This document shows, piece after piece, positions 26,685 to 35,982 of a stretch of DNA of 64,000 bases (positions are counted from its first letter, which is position 1; the number at the start of each line of letters is the position of its first letter). Under the pieces are notes generated by a model. That model searched no databases, was not told the DNA's origin, and saw nothing but the letters and a program-made list of their open reading frames with translations. Origin of the DNA: Chitinophagales bacterium (GTDB lineage Bacteria; Bacteroidota; Bacteroidia; Chitinophagales; JADIYW01); NCBI GenBank assembly GCA_023957235.1, contig JAMLHI010000001.1:124001-188000 (forward strand). Direction: 5' to 3'. Position numbers and translations under genes: made by a program.

Positions 26685-27440
26685 TTAATAATATTCAACC
26701 TTTACATTATCTATATATAATGTGTTGCCTAGTTGACCTGCAAAACTATCACCTGCTTCACTTGAAGAAAAATATATTACTATTCTATCTGGCTTTTCAG
26801 AACTTTTATAAACAACATCAAATTCAAATTGACCATAATCACTCTGCTCATTATAAAATATTTTCCTTCCAAAACCTAATGTGTCAATTTTGCAATTGGC
26901 ATCCATTTTTGTAACAAAACAATAAGCACTTGCACTATCGCCTAGTACAGGAAGATATTTATATTCTCCGCTTACTTTCTTAGGTCGTTTCTCAAATTTT
27001 TTCCCAAACTTTAAAGATGCCAATGGATTGGTTAAATTTGGCTCAAAAACTCCCGAAGCAACAGATCCAGCAACGATAGCCTTTTTCCCCACGAGTTTTG
27101 TTTCACCAGTTGTAAGTCTAACAGCATAGTCTCCTGTAGCACTATCTCTCAACTCCTTGAACACGGTTACTGGAACTATGGCAATAGTTAAATCACCTGA
27201 ACCCCTATTAGACGTAGCCCAGAATTCTTTGGGTGAGGGTTCATCATAAACAGTACCTGGCCCCTTCCCTGAATACCAATCATTAAAACTCAAATTAGGT
27301 ATGTCTGAAAATAAATTGCCTGTGGGTGTTTCTTTACATTCTTTAGAAGGAGTCTCTTTTGTATCTTTCTTACAAGAAACAAAAACTATTGAACCAACAA
27401 GGATAAGCGCGCAAAATTTCAAAACATTAATTAATCTCAT
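26685..27440 (-). CDS. PCMD-domain lipoprotein
   Basis: The product has 251 residues. The lipobox is in VGSIVFVSCKK (Cys near 23), so it is a lipid-anchored surface or periplasmic protein. The body fits the PCMD family (PF13201, putative carbohydrate metabolism domain): LSFNDWYSG near the start, GKKAIVAGSVASGVF and LKFGKKFEKRPKKVSGEYKY in the middle, and the end GQLGNTLYIDNVKVEYY, which is a characteristic last strand. The role is unproven. It may bind glycan or act with the barrel protein that follows. Confidence 0.75.
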   Translation of the reverse strand: MRLINVLKFCALILVGSIVFVSCKKDTKETPSKECKETPTGNLFSDIPNLSFNDWYSGKGPGTVYDEPSPKEFWATSNRGSGDLTIAIVPVTVFKELRDSATGDYAVRLTTGETKLVGKKAIVAGSVASGVFEPNLTNPLASLKFGKKFEKRPKKVSGEYKYLPVLGDSASAYCFVTKMDANCKIDTLGFGRKIFYNEQSDYGQFEFDVVYKSSEKPDRIVIYFSSSEAGDSFAGQLGNTLYIDNVKVEYY

Positions 27441-27457
27441 TTGTGACTTTTATTACA

Positions 27458-27465
27458 CAAAGTTA
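27458..27465 (-). promoter_or_regulatory. -7 element of the PCMD/OMP operon
   Basis: TAACTTTG on the minus strand fits TAnnTTTG, 17 bp upstream of the lipoprotein start. I saw no convincing -33 element. Confidence 0.4.
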
Positions 27466-27591
27466 ATTTAAAATAGCCATTCATTCTATACCCACAAACA
27501 GTTACACATAATTATCCACATTTTAAATACTCGAATTCTTTAATACTCATTGAATTTTTCTATTTTAGCAAATCATTGAATTTAACCTTAT

Positions 27592-28497
27592 ATGTTGGAA
27601 CTAATACAATACTGGATGAAGTGGTGGAAACATATAGCCATCTTTTGTGGGACGGCTATTTTACTCAGTATTATCATCACTACACCTGCAATAATGCATC
27701 CATACTATCAATCAAAAATGGTATTCTATCCTGCCAACCCAGCTACTAATGACAGAGGAGTTTTGTTCAGCGAGGGAAGTACCGTTGTGGATAATTTTGG
27801 GTCCAAAGATGACATCAACAGGTTTCTTGCAATTGCAAATTCCAAAGAATTGACAAAATTCATGGTGGACTCTTTCAATCTTAGAAAACATTATGGCATC
27901 AAAGAAAAAGGATATTACTATGTAGGGAGAGAGTTTAGTAGTAATTATAAGGCAATCCGAAATGATTTAGGTGCCATTGAGTTAAAAATATTGGATACCG
28001 ATCCTGAATTGGCTGCAAAAATGGTGAAAGCAGCAGTTAACCAAATAGACAAATCATATCGGTTAATTCTTTCTGAAAACAAAAAGACTACTTATGAAAT
28101 ATTAAATAATGAGGCAGAATGGGCAGGAAGAAAATTGAGAGCTTTAGCAGACTCCTTGAATCAGGCAAAAAAAGGAGCGGTTTTTTCTTATGATAAAGAT
28201 GGTAATCTTTTAGGAGAAGAAAAATTAAGGATGTTAGATAAAGAATTTCAAAATCAAAATGCCTATATCGGCACCTTATATTCTATTTCCAATCAATTTA
28301 ATATTAGTATGTCTGACAGGTATCCAACTATTTATGTAGTTGAAGATGCTTCTATTGCTGAGAAAAAAACAAAGCCAGTAAGATGGTTGATAGTGCTTTT
28401 TACAGCTATTGGTTCTTTTTTGGCAGCTACTATAGTGATTATCTTATTAGAATTATTAAAACATGCAAAGCTATCCAATTCAACAATGGGTAACTAA
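27592..28497 (+). CDS. Wzz-like polysaccharide chain-length determinant protein
   Basis: The product has 301 residues. It has one membrane segment near residues 15-35 and another near 265-288, with a periplasmic part between them. The region after the first membrane segment (HPYYQSKMVFYPANPATNDRGVLFSEGS) and the coiled-coil part with NNEAEWAGRKLRALADSLNQAKKG fit the Wzz/polysaccharide co-polymerase layout. There is no kinase domain, so it is the short (PCP-1-like) form. Its last 35 bp overlap the next gene, an O-antigen ligase homologue. No other polysaccharide gene is beside the two. Confidence 0.72.
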   Translation: MLELIQYWMKWWKHIAIFCGTAILLSIIITTPAIMHPYYQSKMVFYPANPATNDRGVLFSEGSTVVDNFGSKDDINRFLAIANSKELTKFMVDSFNLRKHYGIKEKGYYYVGREFSSNYKAIRNDLGAIELKILDTDPELAAKMVKAAVNQIDKSYRLILSENKKTTYEILNNEAEWAGRKLRALADSLNQAKKGAVFSYDKDGNLLGEEKLRMLDKEFQNQNAYIGTLYSISNQFNISMSDRYPTIYVVEDASIAEKKTKPVRWLIVLFTAIGSFLAATIVIILLELLKHAKLSNSTMGN

Positions 28498-29920
28498 AAA
28501 CGAAAAACTCCTATATTATTTCATTGGAGTAGCCATGCTAATAGTGATGAGCTTAGCAGTATGGATAGACAAATATTATCTAGCCATCCTTCCATTACTG
28601 GCGATTATGGCAGCCATATTTACGCTTCAGCCCTATTGGCTTTATCTAGCACTGATCATTGCTATACCATTCTCCATGGAATATGAGATAGGTTCTTTGG
28701 GACTAGACCTTCCTTCAGAGCCTATATTGATTGGACTTGCCACTCTTTCCATTTTTTGGGTATTGAACAAATTAGAGAGTGATGCAAAAAAATTATTGAC
28801 TTCTCCGATAATCTGGGCACTCTCTCTTCACTTGATATGGGCATATATATGTATTCTCTCTTCTAGTGATTCTATTATTTCCTTGAAATATGCGCTATCA
28901 AAATCTTGGACATTAATTGGATGCGTAGTGGGCTCATATTGGTTGATCAATCAATATCATCGACTAATAGTGGTGTTATCTGTATTGTTTCTTTCTACAA
29001 TTGCAACCATTTTCATTATTATGGTGAGACATGGAATGGATGGATTCACCTTTGACAGTATCAATTCGGCTTGCAATCCTATATATCGGAATCATGTCAT
29101 TTATGGAGTCTTTATAGTAATGGTTCTACCTTTTGTATGGATATTGAGAAATATATCATATAAACATTCTGTAGCCAGATTATTTATAGACTGTTCTTTA
29201 GCTTTATTTCTTGTAGCTATTTACTTTACTTATACCAGAGGAGCTTGGCTGGCACTCCCAGTCATGATCATCGTTATCTATATCATCCATCTCAAACTCA
29301 TGAGATTTGTATTGCCAATTTCAGTCGTGGCACTTATCCTATTTTTCAACTATCTTTCTAAAGATTATAGATATTTAAAGTATGCCCCTACCTATGAAAA
29401 AACAATATATCATGATGAGTTGAGCGAACACCTTGCAGCTACTTTAGAGGGGCAAGATATGTCCACGATGGAAAGATTTCATAGATGGATTGCTGCTTTT
29501 AGAATGTTTAAAGAAAAACCTCTAATGGGTGTTGGGCCCAACACTTTTGTACTGAATTACAAACCATATACCTCTACCAGCTTTGAAACTTATATCAGTG
29601 ATAATGAAGAAAAATCTACTGTACACAATTATTTCATTTATATTCTAGTTGAACAAGGAATTTTTGGTTTCGTCATCCTTCTTATATTAGTGGGTACTTT
29701 TTTTATTTATGGCGAGTATAAATATCATCAGCTTAAAGACCCTCAATATCAATTACTTTATCTTGCCTGCCTGCTCTGCGGTATTACTTTTTGGTTAAAC
29801 AATATGTTTAGTGATTTATTAGAAGCTAATAAAGTAGCCCCTTTATGGCTGTTTTCTATTGCTTGGATGCTCAGAATAGAGCAGTGGGACAACCAAAAAC
29901 ATATTTCCAAAAGTCTTTGA
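28463..29920 (+). CDS. O-antigen ligase/polymerase-like membrane protein
   Basis: The product has 485 residues with about 12 hydrophobic segments. A long periplasmic loop (about 310-390) ends with FRMFKEKPLMGVGPNTFVLNYKPYTS and then STVHNYFIYILVEQGIFGF, which is the pattern of the Wzy_C/O-antigen ligase family (PF04932). It would polymerise or ligate glycan units on the periplasmic side. The start codon overlaps the Wzz-like gene by 35 bp, so translation is probably coupled. An M at 28463 followed by a polar segment and then the first membrane helix supports this start. Confidence 0.82.
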   Translation: MQSYPIQQWVTKNEKLLYYFIGVAMLIVMSLAVWIDKYYLAILPLLAIMAAIFTLQPYWLYLALIIAIPFSMEYEIGSLGLDLPSEPILIGLATLSIFWVLNKLESDAKKLLTSPIIWALSLHLIWAYICILSSSDSIISLKYALSKSWTLIGCVVGSYWLINQYHRLIVVLSVLFLSTIATIFIIMVRHGMDGFTFDSINSACNPIYRNHVIYGVFIVMVLPFVWILRNISYKHSVARLFIDCSLALFLVAIYFTYTRGAWLALPVMIIVIYIIHLKLMRFVLPISVVALILFFNYLSKDYRYLKYAPTYEKTIYHDELSEHLAATLEGQDMSTMERFHRWIAAFRMFKEKPLMGVGPNTFVLNYKPYTSTSFETYISDNEEKSTVHNYFIYILVEQGIFGFVILLILVGTFFIYGEYKYHQLKDPQYQLLYLACLLCGITFWLNNMFSDLLEANKVAPLWLFSIAWMLRIEQWDNQKHISKSL

Positions 29921-29960
29921 GAGACTTATAAGCAGTTCATTAGCAGTTCAAACAAATCAT

Positions 29961-29968
29961 TATCTTTG
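29961..29968 (+). promoter_or_regulatory. -7 element upstream of trmB
   Basis: TATCTTTG fits TAnnTTTG, 17 bp upstream of the trmB start. The -33 region has only a partial match (TTA, 18 bp upstream). Confidence 0.5.
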
Positions 29969-29985
29969 CACCAATTTTTATAAAA

Positions 29986-30639
29986 ATGGGAAAAGCCAAA
30001 TTAGTAAAATTTGAAGCCATCAGGCACATGGACAATGTGTTTGAAAACAATCCAGAACATAGAGGAAAATGGGCAACTGAGCATTTTAACAACCATCATC
30101 CTATTGTATTGGAACTAGCTTGTGGGAAAGGAGATTATGCTCGTGGACTAGCTCAGATTTTTCCTGAAAAAAATTTTATTGGTGTTGATATAAAAGGTAA
30201 TAGATTATTTACAGGAGCCCACCTAGCCAAAAAACAGCAACTCGATAACGTGGCTTTTATCCGTACACAGATAGATCATCTCGACCAATACTTTGAACCT
30301 GGAGAAGTAGATGAAATTTGGATTACATTTCCTGACCCTTTCTTAAAAAATAGCAAACACAAAAAGAGATTAACTTCTGCAAAATTCATTGAAGTTTATA
30401 GGAAATTTTTAAAACCCAATGGACTAGTCAATCTGAAAACAGATTCTCCCTCTCTTTATGAATATACAAAAGAGGTCATCAAAGAATTGAAGCTGCCCTT
30501 AATAAAAGACTACCCTGATGTTTATGCTATGAACAAACAAGCATCTGACCTTTATGGCATTCAGACTTATTATGAAAATATGCATATAAAAGACAATCGG
30601 ACGATTCATTACCTCTGTTTTCAAATAGACGTGAAATAA
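29986..30639 (+). CDS. trmB: tRNA (guanine-N7-)-methyltransferase TrmB
   Basis: Methylates G46 of tRNAs at N7 with S-adenosylmethionine. The SAM motif LELACGKGDYARGL lies at residues 42-55. The acidic NFIGVDIKGNRLF binds the ribose, and the family signature DEIWITFPDPF...KHKKRLT follows at about residues 107-127. The length of 217 residues is standard. It stands alone with its own promoter element, ahead of gldA. Confidence 0.95.
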   Translation: MGKAKLVKFEAIRHMDNVFENNPEHRGKWATEHFNNHHPIVLELACGKGDYARGLAQIFPEKNFIGVDIKGNRLFTGAHLAKKQQLDNVAFIRTQIDHLDQYFEPGEVDEIWITFPDPFLKNSKHKKRLTSAKFIEVYRKFLKPNGLVNLKTDSPSLYEYTKEVIKELKLPLIKDYPDVYAMNKQASDLYGIQTYYENMHIKDNRTIHYLCFQIDVK

Positions 30640-30693
30640 ACTTTCAGAAATTTTAATCAATAATACTCAGTCATATTTTACTAAATTCGTATA

Positions 30694-31605
30694 ATGTCTG
30701 TACAGATTCAATCTTTATCTAAAATTTATGGTGAACAAATAGCTGTAAACAATATCTCTTTTGAAATAAAAGAAGGTGAAATATTGGGTTTTTTAGGGCC
30801 AAATGGAGCAGGTAAATCTACAACCATGAAAATGATAACAGGTTATTTGCCTCCTAGTTCAGGTCAAGTGTTGATTAATGGGATTAATATGCAGACGCAT
30901 CCAATTGAAGGGAGAAAACAGATAGGCTATCTTCCAGAAAACAATCCTTTGTACAAAGAAATGTATGTCAAAGAATATCTTCATTTCATTGCTGGCATAT
31001 ATCAACTTAAATCTTCTAGAACTGCCGTTCAGAATGTCATTGAAATGACTGGATTAGGACTGGAGCAAAACAAAAAAATCCATCAACTTTCCAAAGGATA
31101 CAAACAAAGAGTGGGTCTGGCACAAGCTTTAATTCACGACCCCAAAATATTAATTTTAGATGAACCTACTACGGGATTGGACCCCAATCAATTGGGAGAA
31201 ATCAGAAAACTCATTACTGAACTAGGAAAATCAAAAACAATTATCTTCTCTACCCATATCATGCAGGAAGTACAAGCTGTCTGTAACAAGGTGATAATTA
31301 TCCAGAAAGGAAATATTGTAGCTAACAATACTGTACAAGGATTATCACAACAACTTTTAGGAGCTAATACAATACTCTTTACATTAGAACGTCCAATCGA
31401 TACGAATCTCTTCCGTCAAATTGAATTTATCACCGCTATCACCCAAACTGATAATTCATCCTATCAAATGAGTGGAACAGATATTTTTAGAATGAAAAGA
31501 GCACTTTTTGACTTAGCATCCAAACAAGATAATGCCATTCTACAATTGTCAGATTATGGAACCAATCTAGAAGATGTTTTCAAATCATTGACCCATACCA
31601 ATTAA
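30694..31605 (+). CDS. gldA: GldA, ATP-binding subunit of a gliding-motility-type ABC transporter
   Basis: ATPase of the GldA-GldF-GldG ABC transporter, needed for gliding in Flavobacterium. Walker A is GPNGAGKST (35-43), the signature is LSKGYKQRVGLAQAL (about 133-147), Walker B is ILILDEPTTGLDP, and an H-loop is present (FSTHIMQEV). The length is 303 residues. gldF follows after 3 bp and gldG after that, so the whole transporter is one operon here. Its substrate is unknown. Confidence 0.9.
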   Translation: MSVQIQSLSKIYGEQIAVNNISFEIKEGEILGFLGPNGAGKSTTMKMITGYLPPSSGQVLINGINMQTHPIEGRKQIGYLPENNPLYKEMYVKEYLHFIAGIYQLKSSRTAVQNVIEMTGLGLEQNKKIHQLSKGYKQRVGLAQALIHDPKILILDEPTTGLDPNQLGEIRKLITELGKSKTIIFSTHIMQEVQAVCNKVIIIQKGNIVANNTVQGLSQQLLGANTILFTLERPIDTNLFRQIEFITAITQTDNSSYQMSGTDIFRMKRALFDLASKQDNAILQLSDYGTNLEDVFKSLTHTN

Positions 31606-31608
31606 TAT

Positions 31609-32337
31609 ATGTGGAGTATATACAAAAAAGATTTATCACAATTCTTTAGTTCACTGACAGGATATGTAGCTGTCAGTATTTTTTTGTTAGTATTAGGACT
31701 CAATGTATTTGTATTTGAAGGAAATGTATTTGAAACCGGATATGCCACTTTAGATATTTTCTTTACTTTAACCCCTTGGATTTTGATATTAATCATTCCA
31801 GCCATCACCATGAGAAGTTTTGCAGAAGAATTGCATAGTGGAACATACGAAATGTTGGCGACCAAACCCCTTTCTGAGACTCAGATTTTATTGGGTAAAT
31901 TCTTTGCTGCCTCTACCCTTTTTGTCATTGCACTGGCACCCACTCTCCTCTATTTTGTCGCCATCTCATCGTTGGATATTGAAGGTGCAGGTATTGATAC
32001 AGGTGCTACATGGGGATCATATATAGGGTTATTATTGATAGGATTTGTGTTTTGTTCAATAGGTATTTTATCTTCAATACTTTCATCCAATCAGATAGTC
32101 GCTTTCCTCTTGGGTGTCTTTTTATGCTATCTTACCTTTGACGCATTTTTACGGATAAGTTCATTGAGTTTCTTTTCTGGTCAAATGAGTTATATCATTA
32201 TGTCATTAGGAGCAAGCAGTCATTATGATGCAATAAGCCGAGGAGTCATCGACACTTCTGACTTATTCTATTTTTTCGGACTTACTATATTTATTTTAAT
32301 GTTGAGTCGTTTTTATCTGGAATCTAAAAAGTGGTAA
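31609..32337 (+). CDS. gldF: GldF, permease subunit of the Gld ABC transporter
   Basis: The product has 242 residues with six hydrophobic segments. It begins MWSIYKKDLSQFFSSLTGYVAVSIFLLVLGLNVFVF, and the segment AITMRSFAEELHSGTYEMLATKPLSETQILLGKF is the usual GldF/ABC-2 permease pattern. It lies 3 bp after gldA and 1 bp before gldG. It forms the membrane channel part of the transporter. Confidence 0.92.
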   Translation: MWSIYKKDLSQFFSSLTGYVAVSIFLLVLGLNVFVFEGNVFETGYATLDIFFTLTPWILILIIPAITMRSFAEELHSGTYEMLATKPLSETQILLGKFFAASTLFVIALAPTLLYFVAISSLDIEGAGIDTGATWGSYIGLLLIGFVFCSIGILSSILSSNQIVAFLLGVFLCYLTFDAFLRISSLSFFSGQMSYIIMSLGASSHYDAISRGVIDTSDLFYFFGLTIFILMLSRFYLESKKW

Positions 32338-32338
32338 A

Positions 32339-34051
32339 ATGACAAAAAAGATAAAAGCAGCCAATTGGATTCAATCTTTAAAAAGATTAAGCATAGGAAT
32401 TATATTGATTTTCACCTTATTATTGATAAGTCAAAAATATTCTTATCGTTGGGATTTAACGGCAGAAAAGAGATTTACTTTAACTAAAGCCTCTTATCAT
32501 TTGCTGAAAAATCTAAAGCAAGAAACACTCATTTCGGTCTATTTAGAAGGAGATGACCTTCCTGCAGGAATTAAAAATATCCGCAATCATACTCAATACC
32601 TTTTGCAAGACATGCAAAAAGCTTCAAATGGGAAGCTAACTTTCAATTTTATTAATATTAACTCCATAAAGAATGCTGGAGAAAAAGAATCTCTTCAGAA
32701 AAATCTTATCCAAAAAGGAGTCCTTCCTGTCAATTTAGAGGTCAACTCAGAATCAGGATACTCCGAAAAACTGATATACCCAGGAGCGATTATCACTTCT
32801 GGCAACAAATCTTTAGGATTTACAATTCTAGAAAACCAAACTATATTTGGAACTCAGGAAGCGCTCGAAAACTCATTGAACTTTCTAGAATACAAAATTG
32901 TCAATACCATTTCTAAATTGCAACAAGAGCATGTTCCTACCATTGCCTATTTGCAAGGACACGGGGAAGTATCTCCTATTCAAGTCAGTTCTTTTAATGA
33001 AAGCTTATCTAAACAAAATTTTCAAATCAAAAAAGTTGAAATCGGAATTGATCCTCTACTCGATGGAAAGACAGATGTGCTCATTGTAGCAAAGCCTACT
33101 AAAAGGTTCTCAGAAGAAGATAAATTTATCATCGACCAATATGTAATGAGAGGAGGAAAAATTCTCTGGCTTTTAGACCAAATTATTGCAGACATTGACA
33201 GCTTTCAACTTGTCCCTTCTATTTTCAGTATTCCAAGAGAAAATAATTTAGATGATTTACTCTTCAAATATGGAGCAAGAATCAATGACAACCTAGTGTT
33301 GGACTTATATTGTGCCCCGATACCTATAGTTGAACAAATAGCTGGCAATCCAGTACCAAAATTATATCCTTGGGTCTTTTATCCTATTGTCAGAGGAGAA
33401 CAAAAACATCCTATTGTCAAAAATTTAGATCCAGTCTTACTTAAATTCCCTTCTTCCATTGACACCATTCGTTCAGAAGACATCAAAAAAACAATATTAT
33501 TATCTTCCTCTAATTATTCCAAAACACAAAAGACACCTTTCCAAATATCACTAGAAGGAGCCAAGCAGAAACCTCAGCCAGCCTTGTTCAACAACAAAGA
33601 TATACCTATGGCTATCTTACTAGAAGGAAAATTTAAATCATTTTATGCTAGAAGAGCAGAGCAGTCTCAGAAAGATTTAATTCAGAAAGAAAATCAGGCC
33701 ATCCTCAATGCCCCTGAACAATCTTCGAAAATGATCATAGTTGGAGATGGAGATGTTATTGTCAATGAAATAGATCCCAATGGCAGACCCTTACCTTTGG
33801 GGTATTATCGGTTTTCTAGAGAAACCTACGCCAATAAAGATTTTCTACTCAATGCAATAGAATATTTAATCGATCAAGATGGATTAATAGAGGCAAGAAA
33901 TAGAGATATTTCTATTCGCCTTTTGGATAAAGGCAAAATTCAAGATCAGAAAAGTTTATGGCAATTTTTGACAGTGATTGCTCCCATTCCTATCCTTCTT
34001 ATCATGGGAATTATATTGAATTTAAGAAGAAGAAAAAAATACACCCGATAA
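32339..34051 (+). CDS. gldG: GldG, substrate-binding-like subunit of the Gld ABC transporter
   Basis: The product has 570 residues. A membrane segment near 16-30 is followed by SYRWDLTAEKRFTLT, the typical start of GldG and of ABC-type uncharacterised domain proteins. The centre is a large extracytoplasmic domain (VPTIAYLQGHGEVSP, RGGKILWLLDQI), and a C-terminal membrane segment lies near 543-560 followed by RRRKK. The gene ends 4 bp before a Rieske-type gene. Confidence 0.92.
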   Translation: MTKKIKAANWIQSLKRLSIGIILIFTLLLISQKYSYRWDLTAEKRFTLTKASYHLLKNLKQETLISVYLEGDDLPAGIKNIRNHTQYLLQDMQKASNGKLTFNFININSIKNAGEKESLQKNLIQKGVLPVNLEVNSESGYSEKLIYPGAIITSGNKSLGFTILENQTIFGTQEALENSLNFLEYKIVNTISKLQQEHVPTIAYLQGHGEVSPIQVSSFNESLSKQNFQIKKVEIGIDPLLDGKTDVLIVAKPTKRFSEEDKFIIDQYVMRGGKILWLLDQIIADIDSFQLVPSIFSIPRENNLDDLLFKYGARINDNLVLDLYCAPIPIVEQIAGNPVPKLYPWVFYPIVRGEQKHPIVKNLDPVLLKFPSSIDTIRSEDIKKTILLSSSNYSKTQKTPFQISLEGAKQKPQPALFNNKDIPMAILLEGKFKSFYARRAEQSQKDLIQKENQAILNAPEQSSKMIIVGDGDVIVNEIDPNGRPLPLGYYRFSRETYANKDFLLNAIEYLIDQDGLIEARNRDISIRLLDKGKIQDQKSLWQFLTVIAPIPILLIMGIILNLRRRKKYTR

Positions 34052-34055
34052 TTTC

Positions 34056-34406
34056 ATGGAATCATTGGACACCAACTATCAATGGCATCAGCTCCCCGAA
34101 GAAATTGTTCAACAGTTAAATTCACTAAAAGAACAAGAACTTATACACATAGAATGGCAAGATAAAAAGCTATGTATTAGTTTAATAAATGGTCAATTTC
34201 ATGGCATCAACGATAGATGTCCTCATGCAGGCACTCCACTATCTTTTGCAAAAACCTGCAATAAAAAAGGGGTGATTGTCTGTCCTACCCATCACTACAA
34301 ATTTGATATCAAAAGTGGGCGTAGCACTGATGGCAATAACTACAAGATTCCTAATTACCTCTTTCATCGAGTAGATGAAGCTCTGTATATAGGCACAAAG
34401 AAGTAA
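34056..34406 (+). CDS. Rieske-type [2Fe-2S] ferredoxin-like protein
   Basis: The product has 116 residues. The Rieske cluster ligands are C55-P-H57 and C76-P-T-H79, in the context DRCPHAGTPL and VCPTHHYKFD. It has no membrane segment and no catalytic domain. It resembles the small stand-alone Rieske proteins that serve as electron carriers or as subunits of nitrite-reductase-like and dioxygenase-like enzymes. The partner is unknown. It lies 4 bp after gldG and is probably co-transcribed. The stop codon is 5 bp from the stop of the convergent M43 peptidase gene. Confidence 0.85.
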   Translation: MESLDTNYQWHQLPEEIVQQLNSLKEQELIHIEWQDKKLCISLINGQFHGINDRCPHAGTPLSFAKTCNKKGVIVCPTHHYKFDIKSGRSTDGNNYKIPNYLFHRVDEALYIGTKK

Positions 34407-34411
34407 TAGTT

Positions 34412-35917
34412 TTATTCTCCTATTACCATCATTTTTGATTGGAAGATTTGAAGCTTAGTCGATAACTGTAAGATATAAGTTCCTGCAGCTAAGGATTCAT
34501 CCAACTTCAAGGATAAAATAGAAGATGGTGCAGACAAAGTCTCTTCTTTTAATACCTGACCATTTAAAGACAAAATCTTAACAACTATTGGAGAACCATT
34601 ACTCTGTAAAACAGAAGGAAGGTTGATAGTTAAAATAGACTTGGCAGAAATCGGATTAGGATAAAAATTTAAAGATTGTTCTTGATGATTTCCAATAGCT
34701 GTAGGGGTAGTCACTTTAAAACGATTAGCTGTAGGAGATACCGAACATGGTTGATGAAATTTAATTGGAATGACGCTCCATTGGTAGGTACGCCCTACTT
34801 CTTTAGCAGGAAATTCATACTCTACAAATTCAGCATTTTTTACAATTGATTGAAAATATACTTTATCAGCAATATTTGCTATTTTAAAAAGATAAGCATC
34901 TGCACCATTTACTGCAGTCCATTGAAATTTGAATTTTTCACCATAAGGCACCACAGCATCTTTGCCTATAGGTGATATTAATTGTGTGCTATCAATACCA
35001 TCAAAATCAGCGATTTGATTATCTAGATATACTTTACGATATGGATCATTATATAAAACTTCACGCATGTGAGCAATTTCCTCATCGGAAAAGCGATACT
35101 GACATACATCCTTATGGTATGACATGAGCAAAGAAACATCCGGGTTGTAAAAAGCTCCCCTCAAATCTTTAGCTGACCCAGTGTAAGGACAAGAATAGTC
35201 TAAAATATCTGCAGGCGTATCACAAAAACCATCACCAGCACTTTCACAATTTCTAATCCCTTGCTCACGAGTAACATATTCATGATAAAGAGGATTTTTT
35301 AAATCAGCTCCTTGAAAAGTATGTAATAAATCAAAATGATGTCCCAATTCATGTGCTAATGTTTTAGTTCCAGCACCAGCACACTGTTTATTCGCCTCCA
35401 TCAATACTCCAGTACGACCTTCATATCGAGTGGACCAAGAAGGGAAAGGTGCCATTCCACAAACGCCAGTCCCTAAAGTATAATAAATATTTAAAGCATT
35501 GGGTTGATAATAATGAAACAATAATTCACCTAAAAGTTTTTCAGTGTCGTCAGTAGAAGCAGTCGTAAAAATATATCTACTGTCCACTACAAAATTAATA
35601 TCTGGTATTAAATAAAAATACATTCCCACTTGAGCATACAACTCATTTAATTCGCACAATTGTTTTAATAATATTTGAACATCATATTTATTAACACCTG
35701 TACCGTCATCAATAATATGTGCTTTGACAGGAATAGTAACGAGCGTATTTTGTCTAGTTCCAAGTGAAAAATTGGATATTTCAATTTGACGTAATTGATT
35801 TCTATATTCAAAGATAGATTGGGTCTCGGTATCATTAGGATGCACACCACAAAAATCTATAGCCCAAGAAGAAGAGACTAAAAACATAGTCCATATCAAC
35901 GTAAATATATATTTCAT
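34412..35917 (-). CDS. Secreted M43-family metallopeptidase with type IX sorting domain
   Basis: The product begins with a signal peptide (MKYIFTLIWTMFLVSSSWA). The zinc motif HELGHHFDLLH lies near residue 190, followed by CESAGDGFCDTPAD and the Met-turn LLMSYHKDVCQ, the features of M43B (pappalysin-like) peptidases. A beta-sandwich module follows, with the type IX sorting domain at the C-terminus (NFYPNPISAKSILTINLP ... GTYILQLS). It is thus exported by the Por system and probably anchored at the surface. I choose the ATG at 35917 instead of a TTG two codons upstream. It lies downstream of the SusCD operon, with a terminator and a -7 element in between. Confidence 0.9.
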   Translation of the reverse strand: MKYIFTLIWTMFLVSSSWAIDFCGVHPNDTETQSIFEYRNQLRQIEISNFSLGTRQNTLVTIPVKAHIIDDGTGVNKYDVQILLKQLCELNELYAQVGMYFYLIPDINFVVDSRYIFTTASTDDTEKLLGELLFHYYQPNALNIYYTLGTGVCGMAPFPSWSTRYEGRTGVLMEANKQCAGAGTKTLAHELGHHFDLLHTFQGADLKNPLYHEYVTREQGIRNCESAGDGFCDTPADILDYSCPYTGSAKDLRGAFYNPDVSLLMSYHKDVCQYRFSDEEIAHMREVLYNDPYRKVYLDNQIADFDGIDSTQLISPIGKDAVVPYGEKFKFQWTAVNGADAYLFKIANIADKVYFQSIVKNAEFVEYEFPAKEVGRTYQWSVIPIKFHQPCSVSPTANRFKVTTPTAIGNHQEQSLNFYPNPISAKSILTINLPSVLQSNGSPIVVKILSLNGQVLKEETLSAPSSILSLKLDESLAAGTYILQLSTKLQIFQSKMMVIGE

Positions 35918-35920
35918 ACT

Positions 35921-35928
35921 CAAAGATA
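35921..35928 (-). promoter_or_regulatory. -7 element directly before the M43 peptidase start
   Basis: TATCTTTG on the minus strand ends 3 bp before the ATG at 35917 and overlaps the T run of the preceding terminator. A start site about 5 nt further on would give a leaderless or nearly leaderless mRNA. No -33 element was seen. Confidence 0.4.
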
Positions 35929-35954
35929 AAAAAAGCCATCCATAAATGGATGGC
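35928..35954 (-). terminator. Terminator after the SusCD-lipoprotein operon
   Basis: The perfect stem GCCATCCAT (35935-35943) / ATGGATGGC (35946-35954) is followed on the minus strand by seven T residues. It closes the operon that ends with the lipoprotein gene. Confidence 0.85.
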
Positions 35955-35982
35955 CTTTGTGATAATGATATCTATTATAAGA

